Shown: piece by piece, positions 6,817 to 6,989 of the stretch
How the letters are laid out: every line of letters starts with the position of its first letter
How positions within the stretch are numbered: position 1 is the stretch's first letter
Origin: Candidatus Poribacteria bacterium
GTDB taxonomy: Bacteria; Poribacteria; DTPJ01; WJIO01
Reading direction: 5' to 3'
DNA length: 6,989 nt
Assembly (NCBI GenBank): GCA_014730235.1
Contig: WJIO01000389.1
Span: forward strand, 1-6,989
The notes under the pieces: model-generated
The model's input: only the letters and a program-made list of their open reading frames with translations
Database searches by the model: none
What the model was told of the DNA's origin: nothing
Position numbers and translations under genes: made by a program

Positions 6817-6989
6817 CGCTTTTCTGCTCTAGTTGATTTTGGTACCTGAGTTTGTATAGCTTCCGCTACCCGGCGTCCTTTATTCCAATCATCAACGCCT
6901 CCTTTTTTATTTCTGGCTATTTCTGTCCACCAGAAAAACCATATGCCATCAACTGGCGGATCATTGTATTTACGACTGTGGCTTAAGGC
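6813..6989 (-). CDS. Unrecognised protein, C-terminal 58 residues (cut by window edge)
   Basis: An open frame runs from the right edge to a TGA at 6815-6813 and encodes 58 residues. It is hydrophilic apart from an aromatic cluster (IWFFWW, about residues 16-21 of the fragment), followed by a basic segment with DDWNKGRR (33-40) and a polar, lysine/arginine-rich end. The uninterrupted frame and protein-like composition, with many Trp and charged residues, support real coding. I do not recognise the family and assign no function. It is on the same strand as dnaJ and ends 134 bp before it, with no clear terminator between, so read-through into dnaJ-usp is possible. Confidence 0.6.
   Translation of the reverse strand, partial: ALSHSRKYNDPPVDGIWFFWWTEIARNKKGGVDDWNKGRRVAEAIQTQVPKSTRAEKR

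Noticed and set aside
6866-6904. Perfect AAGGAGG followed 5 nt later by an ATG opening an 8-codon frame (MIGIKDAG) on the minus strand
   Set aside because: It sits out of frame inside the unknown gene; the AAGGAGG arises from Lys-Gly-Gly codons and the peptide is too short to support a function. Chance is the simplest explanation.
1-6989. CRISPR arrays, tRNA or rRNA genes, toxin-antitoxin or defence genes
   Set aside because: No regularly spaced direct repeats, no cloverleaf-like or rRNA sequence, and no small gene pair was found on either strand.

Overview
The window looks like chromosomal DNA from a low-to-moderate GC bacterium, most likely a Firmicute of the Clostridia type. This rests on purine-rich codon use (AGA for Arg, ATA for Ile), a GGAGG-type Shine-Dalgarno before lon, and SigA-like promoter boxes with 17-bp spacers. 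The taxonomic call is an inference; no marker gene is present.

Layout. Positions 1-1757 (+) hold the C-terminal two thirds of the disaggregase ClpB, cut by the left edge. A 109-bp spacer carries a candidate promoter and a structured leader, followed by a complete lon (1867-4368, +). A 380-bp convergent spacer (4369-4748) holds a perfect palindromic terminator, a GC-rich hairpin and a nested inverted-repeat element. On the minus strand lies a two-gene unit read right to left: a zinc-finger DnaJ (6678-5584), then a two-domain universal stress protein (5570-4749) after a 13-bp gap. A good candidate promoter lies upstream of dnaJ (6788-6816). The right edge holds the last 58 codons of an unrecognised minus-strand gene (6989-6813).

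Functional theme. Four of the five genes belong to protein quality control or stress response. ClpB rescues aggregates together with the DnaK/DnaJ system, Lon degrades damaged proteins, DnaJ delivers clients to DnaK, and Usp is a nucleotide-binding stress protein. No dnaK, grpE or hrcA is visible here, so this DnaJ sits outside the classical hrcA-grpE-dnaK-dnaJ arrangement. I saw no CIRCE element and no CtsR heptad repeat in the two leaders.

I do not see a wholly new system. The items most worth a second look are the lon leader, where almost the whole Shine-Dalgarno can pair with an upstream anti-SD strand (an RNA-thermometer-like layout); the nested inverted-repeat element between lon and usp; a possible H-type pseudoknot ending at the clpB stop codon; the near absence of Shine-Dalgarno signals before dnaJ and usp; and the unknown truncated gene at the right edge.
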